Counted from the first letter of the stretch, positions 1 through 12,726 are shown. The stretch is DNA of 64,000 nucleotides from Bryum argenteum (GCA_037043015.1 CM073323.1:13885758-13949757), one strand, 5' to 3'. Translations and numbers: made by a program. The notes: generated by a model from the letters alone, not told the origin.

Positions 1-208
1 GTATATTCATAGAACATGAAATACCAATTGACGGAATTGAATATTCAATGGTAATTAATGTCATTAAAGAGAACAGTTATGAAACTATTGTTTTTCCATG
101 TACATATATATTTTTTATAAGCAGAGTTTTTCAATACATAATGTAGTACGTTAACAAGTACGATCGTCTTCACGTCAAACGTACTAATAAGTAACCATTC
201 ATATAAGC

Positions 209-3200
209 CTATTCACTATCTGACGAGCTAGCTACTTCGGGAGCATTTGGGGACGCTCTGATGCTAAGAGCTATTCTAGCTAAAGCTTGAAGAATGTGGC
301 GCTTTGGAACGGTCACACTTGTTGATCCTTCTGCTCGTTTCGGCATCCACGCCGTTAATATAGAAATGACACTAGTCATTTGCTCCTCGTATGTCTCATC
401 AATCTCCCATTTGAAATTTACCGCAGTGTCCCAATTGTCATAAGGACATGACTCTTTCCCTCGCCGTTTGCAAGGCTTGTACCACTGCACTTTTATCATC
501 CTCTCATTCACATCACCGAATGTAAGTATTGGGTCTGAACGAGCTTCTCCTAGCCATATAGGTGCATCATCATCTCAACACCGCGCGTACAAGCAATGAG
601 ATATCCAACCCGACAGGTCTCGGGCTACCCGAAATGATGGTTTTGGTTTCGCGCTTCTTGTCCGATATAGTGATCGTCCTCCGCAAATTAAATCACGCAC
701 TCACCATTTGCGTTGTATAATGTTTGTAACTCAAATGATTGTCTAGTTCGTGGCCAAAATCCCATGCAAAGTACATCCACCGCTTCCATTTCTCGGTTCT
801 TTCAATGCTTCATTCACTCTACTCGATCTCCACAACGTGAGCAAATTTTCGTGTATACTCTCCCGATTTGTCCGCATCACCTCATTGTTTTCCAATGTTG
901 TATGAAGCCTTTAATGCCTCTCACAATGTCGTCTTGCCCCTTCATACCACGAGGTAACATCGCACGTGGGGTGCCCGCGGCGGCAACTTGGGCTTCCCTT
1001 CATGGTCCGCTTTCCATAACTTGATACCTTCGGCAGGCACCATTTCTCATCGAGACATCGCAGACTTATATTGCATCGTGAGGCCATCCACTACCATCCT
1101 CAGAAACCGAAATTGTCGCCCCTTAGAATGTCCGATGAGTTCGTCATCGCATATATCCATCAATGAAGGATTTAAAATGCGGAACTTCTTCGATGAGGGC
1201 GGTACAAACGGTTCGTCATCTAAATCCATGTACGATTTCATCGAGGGGAATTGTTGGATAATCATTCTCCGTAGTTTCATGCTCCACCGTCAAATGATAC
1301 ATCAACATCGTCATGAGTATGTCCAACCAATAAAAACGATACTTGAATTTCCTCAAAAATACCTTTGCCAACCAGCAGTGACCAAAAGCATTTGATATGT
1401 CGACTTTGTTGTCTTTCCAACAATTGTCAAGCTGTACGTGTAAGATGGGAGGTAACGACCGGATCGAAGTTGCAGGTGTGAAAGGTTTTTTCAATATGGA
1501 TTTAACACATTGCTCTGAACCTCCGAGTATTGCTTCGTATAACTCGGTGGTACCTGCACCCAAAAATAAAGATTCTGGCTGTGCTAACTTTGGCGGGTTT
1601 TCGAGATCGCGGAGTAGTTTCGCAATAGACCCAATTGTTTGATTGCTATCTGCTGGATACAAGTCCAAGGCATAGTGAGCGTATTTCTTGTCTCCGTGTC
1701 CGTGCGCCAACATTCCCGTCACTGAAATCGGAAGCTTCATAAGTCCATCCACAGCTTTGTTCTTTGCCGCAAAACATGGAGAAGCTGTTTTTGAATGATC
1801 CACTTTGTCATGCATAATACACAACACTTGTTCAGGGCGATAGCATGATAAAGCTCGACTAAAATAGTAGTGTGCACGCGATGCTTCTTGTTCCCGAAGG
1901 TGAAATGTGAGAAGTTGGTTCGCATGTTTGTACCCAGGGGAACCATGAGTGTGGACATTACGCAATGCAGTTAGTTCGTCACACCTCCCACACCGCGCAA
2001 AATTATCACCTCGTCGCTTAATCTGGTACTCCGAAAAGTGTTCTTTCCGAATCTTACTACAACTGGACTGCGATATGGGTTTCTGACCACATTCTTTTTG
2101 TATCTGCAATACAGTCCCCATTGTTTTAGAATTGTAATCCATCAATGTCTCATATTCGAACTTACCATTTTCGTCCACATGGAGAAATCTGCGATGATAA
2201 AGCTACCAATTGACCACGACTTACATCATCTAATTCAGTCCTATATCTCATGTTCCCAATATACCCAAAAGATTTTATAATAGAATCAATTATCGGAAAG
2301 TTTAAATTCATCCTACATAATCCACTAACACCATATTCGTTTAATTGGGAATTTCTGCAAGATTGGGACTCTCTAAAATCTACAACTGGTATAGATTTTT
2401 CCACAAAATCTATGGTAGTTATAGATTTTAGAGAGTCCCAATCTTGTAGAAATTCCCAATTAAACGAATATGGTGATCCACTCTCTTTTTCTTTTTTTCA
2501 TACGCAACCTCACATAACCCTTATCTTTCTAGCAACTTCATTATTCTTGGAAAATGATGATACTTATGGAAACATACCTTATTAATGTCCTGTAGTATAT
2601 TCTTCCACTTTGTACCAGTTGGAAGAATTCTTTGAACCACCTTCTGACCTTTCATTAACCCTGTTGTTTTAGTCCGTGTCTTGTGTGGCATCGACTCAGC
2701 TGTATTTGTCAATATCATTGACATTGTCTGCACTGCTTGAGCTGTGCTTCTCGAAGTCTTCCGTCTACCTGACAATCCATGATTTTGTGCACGACGCCCA
2801 CTCGCCGCATATGCACGATACCTATAGAAATCTGTCTTGGACACTCCGTGGATCATTCGCCATGCACCCATGCAGATAACCTTCCCTTCTATAACACATA
2901 CTTTCTTTGATGTGTTTGGTATATAGTGGAAGTTTTTATGAACCGCCAATTTAATACTATCTTTTGACTTGCTGTCTACGTGGTGCAATTCGTAGCGTAA
3001 TGTCTCAACAAGAGCTGGGCTAAACTGCGTTATGCATTCTCGCTTGCAGCAAGACTTCGTCAATGTATCTACAATCAACTTTTTGTCAATGAGAACATCC
3101 TTTTGCTTCTTGTTGGGAGGACATGAAGTATTACGAACAGAGAAATACTGCCGACTTCCTCGACGATCCCCCAGGCGAGCTGCTCGTGCATCTAGACCTT

Positions 3201-3630
3201 CGTTGTATATACACTCATGATCGTAAAGGCTGACTCCTTCGTAAAGTACATGTCTTGTAGACCACCGCTGAAGTGTACGAGGTGTTAATGTTGTTTGCAT
3301 TTCAGCAACTTCACATACGACAACTCCCACATACTCCTTTCCGAGTTCTGTTCGACCGTTTATAGACTGCCACTCTTTTGAAAACTCTACAAACGCATAC
3401 CCCACCACTTTTCCCTTCTCGTCTATAAGGGTTACTTCTTTTTTACACCAATCATCTCTACCGATCCCGATGCAAATAGGAATCGGCCTCTCTTCGTCGC
3501 CGATGTGATACAAGACATTAGCATCATCTGAATCTGACTGTATTCCCTGCATTTCAGTCGAAATAATTTCTGTAAGGGTACCGTTATAACAGTGCGGCTT
3601 TAGTTTATTATTCCTAATTATCCTAGGCAC
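209..3630 (-). pseudogene. DUF7869-type transposase-like gene, decayed
   Basis: Coding segments read from right to left. The first (3630 to about 2584) has a Cys-rich stretch (KSCCKREC) and the phrase IHGVSKTDFYRYR, and ends at a good donor, AAG|GTATGT. The second (about 2190 to 1216) has HVQLDNCWKDNK. A third frame (1280-1047) and a C-terminal frame (511-209) follow. The phrase VGHTHDDVDVSF can be read near 1290-1330 in a frame other than its flanks, so small frameshifts are present there. The order DNCW...N, then GHTHDD, is what I recall for the DUF7869 family of transposon-linked proteins; an RNase H-like fold is an inference. The gene is roughly full length but has several frame breaks, so it is probably dead. 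I found no terminal inverted repeats for a parent element. Confidence 0.6.
2329..2475. mobile_element. Foldback MITE inside the DUF7869-like gene
   Basis: This 147-bp element is almost all inverted repeat. It starts CACCATATTCGTTTAATTGG and ends with the reverse complement, and the arms run over 60 bp to a short AT-rich centre. Flanks ATCCACTAA and ATCCACTCT look like an imperfect 9-bp target duplication, which would suit a Mutator-type origin. It lies in the gap between two coding segments, where the host gene has a donor (near 2583) and an acceptor (near 2191), so it may sit in an intron and not be what broke the gene. A second copy is at 31310-31448. Confidence 0.8.
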
Positions 3631-4572
3631 ATTCTTATCATTTTCAATTCCAAATTTATATCAATACCACTGGTAGATTTCAGAGATCCCAATCCAAATG
3701 TTGGATACATCATCATTTAAACAAATATGGGTATACATTAACATTGAAAGTGGTCATAATCTTTGACTACAATCTCACAATGTCGCTTGCAGATGCATCA
3801 CTCTCCATAATTGCCTGACTGATTTTGTACAGTTTATGCTCCACACCCACGTTCTCTGCACATTCTTCAACAACCGCCATCTTCTGACTCATGCTTCCAG
3901 CAAGCATTTATTCGACAGGCCCGGACGTTAACGAATTTAGAAATCGAATGCATGACCGCTATTTTCACAGTTGGTTTGGTATACATGGGTATTCCTTCCA
4001 ATGGGCAACTGCCCTTAGAACTTCTATGTGATTGCAGATTCAACGATTCTTATAGTATACATAATATTATTATTCTACAATTTCGGCATTATTAGAATGT
4101 GCCACTTCTAACGGCGTTCTATACATCAACATCGTTTCCTTCATGATTTACTTTCACCATGTCTCAAAGTGTGCATTACATGGACGAGTTAAGTCACAAA
4201 TGCAGTGGGCAATTGCCAAATGTCTCTGTTATGCTTACCAATGACACTATTCTTAGTACTCGATAATGTAATAATGTGTATAACGATAATCATGATTTCT
4301 CAAGTAAATTACTTCAGAACTCAAAGTGCTCAATAACACGCATCCTACTGTTAGGCTCAAAGTTTGTCATCGCACCTCTGCATATAAAAAGATCTGGGAA
4401 GGCAGTAGGGGTTGGTCGTAAACCGCTCGTGATTCCTCCACTGCTCCCGTCGTACAGAACCTGTCAAGCTTTTATGAGTACACTTACTATTCAATGCCCA
4501 ACTATCCTTCCCGATAATGAATTTAGAAGAATAAGTATGCACAAAATTGGATTTGCATACATGGGTAGTTTA

Positions 4573-4594
4573 CCAGTAGGCAACTGCCTACTGG
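4573..4594. repeat. Variant palindrome with paired changes
   Basis: Arms CCAGTAGGCA and TGCCTACTGG are perfect 10-base complements. Compared with the common form (CCAGTGGGCA and TGCCCACTGG), both arms differ at the same paired position, so pairing is kept. The centre (AC in place of AT) is not self-complementary. Confidence 0.85.
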
Positions 4595-5498
4595 AACTTT
4601 ACTCAGCTTTTCATTACTGCATCCTATACCATTCTCTACACTATACATATTGAACAACCATACTGGCATTTTCAAAAGGGGCCACATGTAACACCTCTAC
4701 ATGCATCAATACAGTTTTCTTCACATAATTTAGGTGCGGTCCCCAAAGATGAATTACTGTCACTTGTTAAGGATCCAGTGGGCAATTGCCCACTTGTCGT
4801 AAGCTCGGTACTAGCATCCTACTTTTACTTCTTCCATACTCGACATTTTTACCCAATCCCAGTAGACTTCTGTAATTCAACATCAGTGATTGCTCGTCAC
4901 TCGTTCTCATTTTTACTCCTATTTTTGTACAAGATTAATTATAACTCAGAGGTTAGTAGTAGAAGCATACCTATTATTAAGAGTTAAAGCAGACAACGCA
5001 CCTCTGGAAATGGTGAGGATGCAGCAGGTCTCACTTCTAATCCGCTCTCCGATATCTTCACATAGCCCGATGTTAACCTACAAAGGCTTGATTATTACGG
5101 TATCAATGTTTTTCTTAAGTACTATACTACAAGATTAAAGAATAACATTACTAATACATCCCAAGTAACTAAAAGTCTATTCAGTCATTTTTCTCTATAC
5201 TAATTCTTAACTAGAATAATTACTTCAATTCTTAACTACAATAATTACTTCAATTCTGTCCTATGTAGTCGTAATTTGATGTTGCGATTTCATCAGTGCT
5301 TCTAACTAATCAGCCTTGTCCAATTGATCAATTGCCTACAATCTAATATGCCCACTGCAGCGCTGTGCTTAGAACTGCAGAACAAGTTTCACTAAAAACA
5401 AATGTAGTATTCAAACGCCTCACGAGTATTTGGCAACTGACATCAAAGATCAGCTATTAAACACTTAACATTTTCACATACTGCTCCAGGAGAAAAAT

Positions 5499-5520
5499 CC
5501 AGTGGGCAATTGCCCACTGG
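5499..5520. repeat. Perfect 22-base palindrome
   Basis: CCAGTGGGCAA followed at once by its reverse complement. Downstream it continues with CACTTC. Confidence 0.9.
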
Positions 5521-5740
5521 CACTTCAAAGATTATACTCATTTAAATCCCTATAATAATGATCATATCTTAAAAAGTGTACTAGTCATGTATTTGAAGAA
5601 ACTGAAGGCGGAAGCTGTTCCGACTTCCGTCTCTAGAGTATTCGTCTAGTCATGTACTTCAAGAAACTAAAGGCGGAAGCTCTTCCGACTCTAGAGTAGT
5701 TGTCTCCTAGATACTTCCGACATTTGACAAACTCATAATA

Positions 5741-6790
5741 CTGAGTTACGACCGGGCAGTTTCAGACTGAACTTCGTGAATTCTCTGCACCACACACTAG
5801 TGCGACCCAATCAATTTAATCTTCATAAACGCCCTTCCCAAAAGTCAATTGCTAACTGGCTCCCTCCTTGACTCAGGCCGACCAATAACCATGATACTAA
5901 GAAACGCTATGGCCTACGAGACTAATCTGCATCATAACTCCATGCTGCAAACTCCTCACTGCTTTTAACTTGTCAAACCTGTTCAATTAATCAATTACCT
6001 AGACAGTGTTTAACATGTGAGTTGTGCTCATATATTAGAAACAAGTTTCTCACTTAAGCGTAGGATTCAAACAACTCTCTTGAGTATTCGAGATGTACCG
6101 TCTGAGGTCAGCTCTTACGCCTCCTTACAAATGAAGACTCTAGTTAATGTCCGTGGGAGACAAATGCCATGGGCAATTGTCCACTGCCACTTAAGAAACA
6201 ACAAACAATGAACATTCGTCTATTAGACAATCAAATATTTATGGCTAGTGGTTGTTTTTACTTGGAGCTACCGACGATGAAATCTATTCCGACTCAAGAG
6301 AATTTGTTTCTTATTTCCTTCACAGACTCTTGACAACCTGATGAATTATATCTAAAACTGCCCGAACTAATTCTGGACTAGTCATTTGCATCACATACAA
6401 GTGCTGCCCGGTCAGTCGATTTTTTCTAAACGCCCTTCCCAGTGGGCAATTGCCCACTGGAAGTATACGAATTTTGCACAAGCTGTACTATACGATGTCG
6501 AATTTAATTTTTTATACCATAATTATATAACCAGAATACAGTGTATAAAAATATTTACATCAAAAGAAATACGAGCTCGTGAAAGACCAACAATGTACGC
6601 TTGAAGAGAAAGCACTCACCGTTGCAATTAGGTCTTTACACATGTAAAAGAACATAAAAGAATACGTTGCCCGCAACTGCCAGGCTTCCACACACCTCTG
6701 ATACGGACCGGCTCATCAGCGGAACCACTACAGGCAACCACAAATCCATTTTTAGACACGAAAACAGCTTTTCCTCGGTCACAAGGAGAA
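5741..6790 (-). repeat. Left copy of a long inverted duplication
   Basis: Two blocks, about 5741-5955 and 6357-6790, match the reverse complement of 22740-23462 nearly base for base apart from small indels. Shared landmarks include CACACACTAGTGCGACCCAA, CTATGGCCTACGAGACTAAT and GAAATACGAGCTCGTGAAAG. About 400 bp in between (5955-6357) is present only in this copy. The block carries palindromes at 5838 (worn), 6166 (worn) and 6439 (perfect). Because the right copy lies 5' of the ParB-like gene, this is probably the 5' region of a paralogue on the minus strand. No ParB-like coding exon follows it; the DUF7869-like gene lies there instead. Confidence 0.75.
6439..6460. repeat. Perfect 22-base palindrome
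   Basis: Lies within the inverted duplication. Its partner on the other arm (23058-23079) has one changed base near the centre. Confidence 0.9.
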
Positions 6791-7816
6791 CAACTACTCA
6801 ATCCAATGAACCTTTTAGTAATCATCATCGAAGGACAATCATAAAACAAATGTACGAGCTTTCAATGGGAGTAGTTCATTACCTTTGCAAACTTGCAAAG
6901 ATCCAACAGATGTACACGCTTGTCTCGAATCCACAAAACAATATACAAGTGGAAAAGCTCCTTGGCATTCACTCCTTTTTGTGTCCTCGAAACCACAACC
7001 ACCATGATAAGATCTCTTTCTTCGTGCAGTTAGTGGACCTTTATAACCTCATGAATACAAGGTGTAACCTTATGTACACGATGTGATGCTTACGACAGCC
7101 TTCTAAGGCGTAGCAAGGTGTCCGTACACCACTCAGCTTCCTTTGATCCTGCATTATGAAAAAGAACAGCTGCACATGAACAACCCGACACTCGACTCAG
7201 CAATGTAGTAATCTTTGCGCATAATGATGAGTAACTAAGTTTAGGGACTCAAACCGTCTCTACAAATGCATTGCAGACAACAGGCCGATAAACAGAAAAA
7301 CTCACGCTGATGATACCAACCAACTAGAAAGCGCACATAACCCTTGATAGCAAAGCTCGATCATAGATGGAAGCAAACAAACCGGGTACAGCATTTACTT
7401 GTAAGTGGTTCACGTGAGCTTCGCTCGGGGAACTCCCTCGTTTCGGACTCTGCTTCTGATCTAGGAGGGCGAGTTCTTTCCAGGTAACAAAAGAAGCATT
7501 GTCGGCAAGGAGCGACACATTCTCAGAAGCGAAAAAGCTAGTTCGACCAGTTTGTCGACCTCCAAGTGCAGTTAGTCGACCTTCATAAACGAGAAACACT
7601 CAGCTGATTCGCCATGGAACCAAGTCTCGCTGGAAGTCGGCAGTCGAGAGCATGAGTTTGGCAATGGGTGCCGACGGTGCAGTTGGAGGACACGCCACGA
7701 GAAACGCTCCTACGCGATTCGCGAGCTCCACATCGTTGATGCTCAACAACGACAGAATGAGGAAGAGTGGTGACAGTGAGTGCAACCACCGCCAATGCGC
7801 CGCCGGCCCACGTCAT
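6628..7816 (-). pseudogene. Possible 5' exons of a minus-strand gene
   Basis: Three GC-richer frames follow one another on the minus strand: 7816-7583 (Met start, Arg/Ser/Cys rich), 7599-7324 (ends in a frame containing FASIYDRALLSRV) and 6849-6628 (contains SADEPVRIRG). A stretch near 6600-6745 is bounded by GCCTGTAG and AACG|GTGAGTG, like a spliced exon, and the right-hand duplicate near 22776-22900 keeps both borders. A possible donor TTACAA|GTAAAT lies in the middle frame. I do not recognise any family. It could be a paralogue's leader and not protein-coding. Confidence 0.25.
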
Positions 7817-7849
7817 CCCAGCTCCTTAATTTCGAAATCGGCTGCGCTT

Positions 7850-9975
7850 TGATTGGAAGTTGGAATTTACGTTTCTATTAATGAAATTACTATGATGTAA
7901 CTTCTCCTCATTAAGAACTACTGTTCGGGAAGTTTTTTAATGAGAATCCATCTACTTTCCCCTTCATGAACTTCTTCGGTAATTCTTTTTGATTCTTCCA
8001 TGGTAATTACGTATTACCCATGTCATACTTTGGTATTATTTAGAATATGAGTCGGAAAAAAACTACACTAAATTTGATAATTAGTGTTAGATTATTATAA
8101 GATTTGAAAATGCTATAAGTTTTTACTTAAAAAAATAATAATTAACATGAGCATTGATTCTGATACTATATAAGGACCCCCATCTCGGCCAATATAGTGG
8201 GTAAAATTATTGAACAACAGTAAAAAATTATAACATGTTTATGTAAATTACTGTATCTAACACTAATTATCAAAGAGTTATAAAATGCGAAATTGGAGAT
8301 ACTTATCTACTTACTATTGAGATTCGGATTTTTTAAACCCTAAACCGTTAAAGAAAATTAAAGACAATGTGCGTTCGCGTTAATTGACATGGGGCCAATA
8401 AACATTCTCCCAAAAACCGTTCTTGCAGTTGGGCACCCTTACATTCGAAATAACTTTAAAAGTGTTCAAAAGCTAGTCTTTGCAATGACATTGCAGAAGA
8501 TGAAGCTGATAATATATTGATTGGTGCAATAAAAATTAATGTAAAAGTTAATGTACTTCCACTGTTCCACATAAGCTTGAAGGTTACTGTGGGTAGATGT
8601 CATATTCTCATCTCAAGAACATGTTTTTGTAGAAGACTTCCTATCCTCTTTATTGTAGGTATGAACCTAATACTTATGATTTTCATGCATTGTTCTGCCG
8701 AAATGTGGTTCTCAAGATTGAGTTCATGTATCAAGCTGCACACAAACAGCTTATAGTTGATTCTTATAGTTTCATATAAATACTTTATCTAGAAAGATGT
8801 CTACTCCACAAAGGTAGAGGAGCCAATTTAAGGAGAATATCCAACAATATTGGACTAATTAAAAAATAGTATCAGTCTCAGCTTCTGGGTAAGAGGCGGG
8901 TGTTTGATATTATTTTCTTGCCATATACAGATATCTATACGTATCGTGCATTTCTTCATGTCTATTTGGTGCTTGTTACCTTAGGGCAAGCTATCATGTA
9001 TCCAGCCGCATACTTAGTGTTACTATAGGTTTTTGAAATAAATCATCTGGTACTTTTGAAGTAAATGTATAAAAAACCACTTAATTGTGTTCAAATTATT
9101 CATTAAATTTGAATTTAAGAAAAGATAATGCGTACCCTTGTCAATGAGCACTATTCCTCTTCGACAGAAATTTAACAAGCAGAGATATCTTCAAACTTTG
9201 AATACTATGGTTGTATAAGAAGGGTTTTAAGCAAATAACATGTCCCTTATCATTTAACATCTATATTTCCTTGTATTTTTAGGAGCTTGAAATCTAAAAA
9301 CTACGACTTTTAGTCTCTATAGACTCTCGGAGGTACATAACAAATATATGTATTTTTTGTAGACTTCCAACCGTAAGATACTGAACCATTCCCAATTTTG
9401 AGGTATTTTTTCCGAAATTGACAGTTAAATGTATTTCATTTTTGATTTCATAACATTCGAAGTTGGAGCAACACTTCCTTCTTTAAGTACAATATGTATC
9501 CATTTATAACAATTTCATCTCATTTACACTAGCCACTTAAATTATAGTCAATTTCTATAGAAAATTATTTAAGTAATAAATGTTGACTAAGAGCATACTA
9601 GAGTCAGAAATTGAATATAGTAGAATTATTTTAAACATTTTCTTCAATAACATATCATTAATTGAAATTTGATTTAAATAGAACTCAGAAATCCTTGGAA
9701 AAGCTATGAACTTTGTAATTTTTACTGTTAAATATATATTAAAATTTATATAATATGAACATTTACTTTCATTGTAGTAAATAAAAAATGTACATTTATG
9801 AAATGCAAGATTATTAAAGAATACTTTATGTAAAACAATACCATTATACATATGTATTGAAGATTTACAGTCCAAATACAAATTCAAATTTATATACAGA
9901 AAACAAAATATTCAACATTGTGCATTTCTCTATACACAAAGAAAAGTAAAAAGAAATAAAATCTAAAAAGAAGCA
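7850..9975. other. AT-rich intergenic DNA
   Basis: No coding signal seen. It holds the CACTA-like MITE at 8066-8275 and one telomere-like AAACCCTAAACC near 8335. The rest is simple AT-rich sequence. Confidence 0.6.
8066..8275. mobile_element. CACTA-like MITE, copy 1
   Basis: Begins CACTAAATTTGATAATTAGT and ends near a worn inverse (TAACACTAATTATCAAA). The interior (TGATACTATATAAGGACCCC...) matches the copy at 54085-54301 in the opposite orientation. Length is about 210 bp, with no coding capacity. Confidence 0.75.
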
Positions 9976-9979
9976 CCAT

Positions 9980-11437
9980 AAAATACTTCTGAGGCTAACC
10001 AATCGCTAGTTAAACGGTCATTGATACCGTCACACGTAGCTTCTCACGAATAGATGATAACCTTGAAAAAAATGTAGACTTCAAACAACGCAATACCCAG
10101 TTGTCCAGGTGGATCAGGTAGTCTTGAACAATGAACTATATCATTCTTTCTTGCACGAAGAATATCTCTCCTATATAAGCAGATTAAAATAGTATCCAAG
10201 AAATTTGGAAAATAAAACCTCGTTTCATTTCCAAAGATCATCTTCTTGACCTACATTCAAAAATATAACTACAATTAAAAACTTAGAAAGAATAAAAACA
10301 AAAAAAAAAAAAATGTATCGTAAAGTTTTAAGAATACTTACCAAATGACTCCCAACCATATAAAAAGCCGTAGTTCGGATCTTCATCGTCGGTATGAGGG
10401 TTACAAGAATAATCCTTCGTAACACTTATTCACGTGTGTAAGGAGATTCACCAACTCTACCAACACCAAATTTGGTAAATTCTCTTTTTCCCAAATCATC
10501 TCCGATTGCTTCCAAGATCATTGGAAATAATGACTTCGAATGGTTGTAGAAGCATAGAAGCTAGCTTATCGCAGATAGTAAATACACAAATCTCTTGCTT
10601 AAATCTGCAAAAACATTTCTTAAGAATAATATTTATATAAAAATAATTATAAAACATTAAATAACAAATAAACAAGAACAAAAAACTGAAAAAAATATAA
10701 AAGTATTATTTGAAATAATATAACTTACCTTCCTATATAGCCAGTGGTTACGAAAAACCATGGCGCATCATTCTTGTGCCACCTTTTATTCCTTCTTTCC
10801 TTGGATCCTTCCTCACAAAGATTACCATTCTTTTCAAGTACAATGCCAAAGAGGTCATCTCCCGCAGACGCCTCTCATTGAATTGTCCATTCACAATCAA
10901 GAAAAACTCATTTGTACCTTTGGATAGGATAGTGGTTGGAGCTGTAAGTTTCTCATAACTTCCCATGGCTGCATGTAAATCGAAGTTCTTCCAAAACTGC
11001 TTGGTATGCTTTCCTCCTTGGTTACCATAAATAACCTTTGGTAATTGAGAACCTCTGTATCTTTGAAGCGATGGAGCGAGGTAAGCATGTTGAGAAACAG
11101 AAAGTGTTTTTGAAACACATGAAGTTCGAGTGTTTGTAATGTGCCGGCAAATTCTCCCTCTAGCAGCACTCCTTGGCGCACTTGAAACTCTTTCTCCCTT
11201 CCATCCAACTCAGACCTTGTTTCAAGAGAAAAGGATAAAACAACTCCAACTTCTCCATGTTCTTGTGAATTCTTCCTCAAAATGATTATCAAGTCCTTGT
11301 CGAAAGAATTGTTTTCTTTGTATGCGGAAATGTAAGAAATCTTCATTTTCTCCTAATATCAAATCTTCACCACTCGGTAAAGTAATATTCTCACGACGCC
11401 GTTTAGACGGTCTCTTTCCACTTCTCTTGCTCGCCAT
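9980..11437 (-). pseudogene. Unrecognised multi-exon gene, probably decayed
   Basis: Coding-like frames run from a Met at 11437 (basic start MASKRSGKRPSKRRRENITL). One continues at 11346-10897 (FSLETRSELDGREKEF) and another at 10966-10748. Downstream on this strand are exon-like pieces: one ending at AG|GTAAGT near 10730, one containing PHTDDEDPNYGFLYGWES that ends at a GTAAGT donor near 10340, and one at 10241-10044 with SRLPDPPGQLG. Codon quality is good but the frame changes between neighbours more than introns alone explain, so small indels are likely. The N-terminus is Lys/Arg rich and could be nuclear. I cannot assign a family. Confidence 0.35.
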
Positions 11438-11639
11438 TCTAAATAAAATAAATAAAAAAACCAATTGGAATCAATAACGGAATTTTAAACTTTTTTACTA
11501 TTATCCAAATTATATAATTAATTTAACAATAAATTTTAATTTTTTCTCCTTAGAAGAGAGATTTTATTAATACTTTTTTAAGTAAAAATAAAATCTATTG
11601 TATACATTAATTAAATAATTATTAAATATTTGAACATTA

Positions 11640-12215
11640 AAAAGAACATTAAAAATCCGAACTGTCAACATTTTTTAAAGACAATCCACCAAATGAATTC
11701 TCACATAAAATGTTCAAATAATATTTTATAATTTTGTCAAAGAACATCAAGAATCCAACTTATCAAGCTTTTGGGAAGATAAGCCACCAACCGAGTTTTC
11801 AATACCATTTTACATTTTACTAAAAATATAATTAAATAAAACATCAACTATCCGAAAAATCAACCCTTTCGAGAAGACCATTCACCAAGTGAGTTCTTAA
11901 ATAAATTAAAAATAATATTTTATAATTTTATCAAAGAACATCAAGAATCCAACTTATCAACCTTTTGGGAAGATAAGCCACCAACCGAGTTCTCAATAAC
12001 ATTTTATATTTTACTAAAAATATAATTAAATAGAACATCAACTATCCGAAAAATCAACCCTTTCGAGAAGACCATTCACCAAGTGAGTTTTTAAGTAAAT
12101 TAAAAATAATATTTTATAATTTTATCAAAGAACATCAAGATTCCAACTTATCAACCTTTTGGGAAGATAAGCCACCAACCGAGTTCTCAATAACATTTTA
12201 TATTTTACTAAAAGT
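11640..12215. repeat. Tandem array, 194-bp dimer of 97-bp units
   Basis: TCAAAGAACATCAAGA recurs at 11737, 11931 and 12125, an exact 194-bp period. Within each unit the two halves are related (CAACTTATCAA...GATAAGCCACCAACCGAG and ...GAAGACCATTCACCAAGTGAG), so the base unit is about 97 bp. A more diverged half-unit starts near 11640. It lies directly upstream of the cluster of captured gene fragments. Confidence 0.85.
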
Positions 12216-12388
12216 ATAAGTATAAGTATAAGTAAAACACAATTGTTTAGCTGGTGTACATCTCTCCATCAACATGTACCTCTTTTCAAAGAAAATATGT
12301 TCGATCATTGATCTCTGATGGTAAAAACTATGTTGTCCCTAAAAGTTAACGATCAGGAGAGGGAAATGTAGTGTAACGGAATAGGCAC

Positions 12389-12726
12389 CTGGCTGTGACC
12401 GGTTCCCAGAAACGATGCAATGCTGGCGAAGACGTCGGGAGCTCCGTTTCCAAGAGGGAGGAGGGAGACGCCAGCCACAGTAGGCGGGAGGCGGAGCAAA
12501 ACAGACAGCTTCTCCAGGGAGCAACAGAAGTAATCAGCGACCGTGTTGCCCAGCATCTAGAAGAGCATCAAAAGCCACACGAAGAAGAGCACATACGCCA
12601 CCCCGGGTGACTTGGAAAACGTGCAGTAATAGGCCCTGATGTATTCAATCACAGTCCCGGAGTGGCACTCCGTGTTGGCTCGCACGTAGCTGCATTCATC
12701 GGGAAATCCCGTATGCTGCCGCACGT
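12389..12726 (-). pseudogene. Isolated exon of a cation/calcium exchanger (CCX type)
   Basis: The exon is bounded by TTGCACAG|AC and CAGCCAG|GTGCCT; its length fits entry in phase 1 and exit in phase 0. It encodes a Cys-containing lumenal segment (ECSYVRANTECHSG), a hydrophobic helix, then GNTVADYFC and the alpha-1 repeat core [20 protein letters not shown]. This is the ion-binding signature of NCX/CCX antiporters, which exchange Ca2+ or other cations across membranes. A TAG at 12559-12557 interrupts the frame between the first helix and the alpha-1 region, where homologues have an ordinary residue. I saw no other exons of this gene, in particular no alpha-2 repeat. This is a fragment, probably a captured copy. 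Confidence 0.8.

Larger units (their letters stand above)
3631..5740. other. Gene-free stretch with dispersed palindromes and short tandem repeats
   Basis: No convincing coding region. It holds five copies of the 22-base palindrome family at 3998, 4202, 4573, 4775 and 5499. Two short tandem duplications are present: ATTCTTAACTA... near 5200-5255, and a roughly 60-bp unit containing AGGCGGAAGCT at about 5585-5705. Palindromes here are often followed by AACTT or CACTT, as they are in the right-hand cluster. Confidence 0.6.

Noticed and set aside
8335-8348. Telomere-like AAACCCTAAACC, and a similar phrase near 17538
   Set aside because: Only one or two units each; too short for telomeric repeats.
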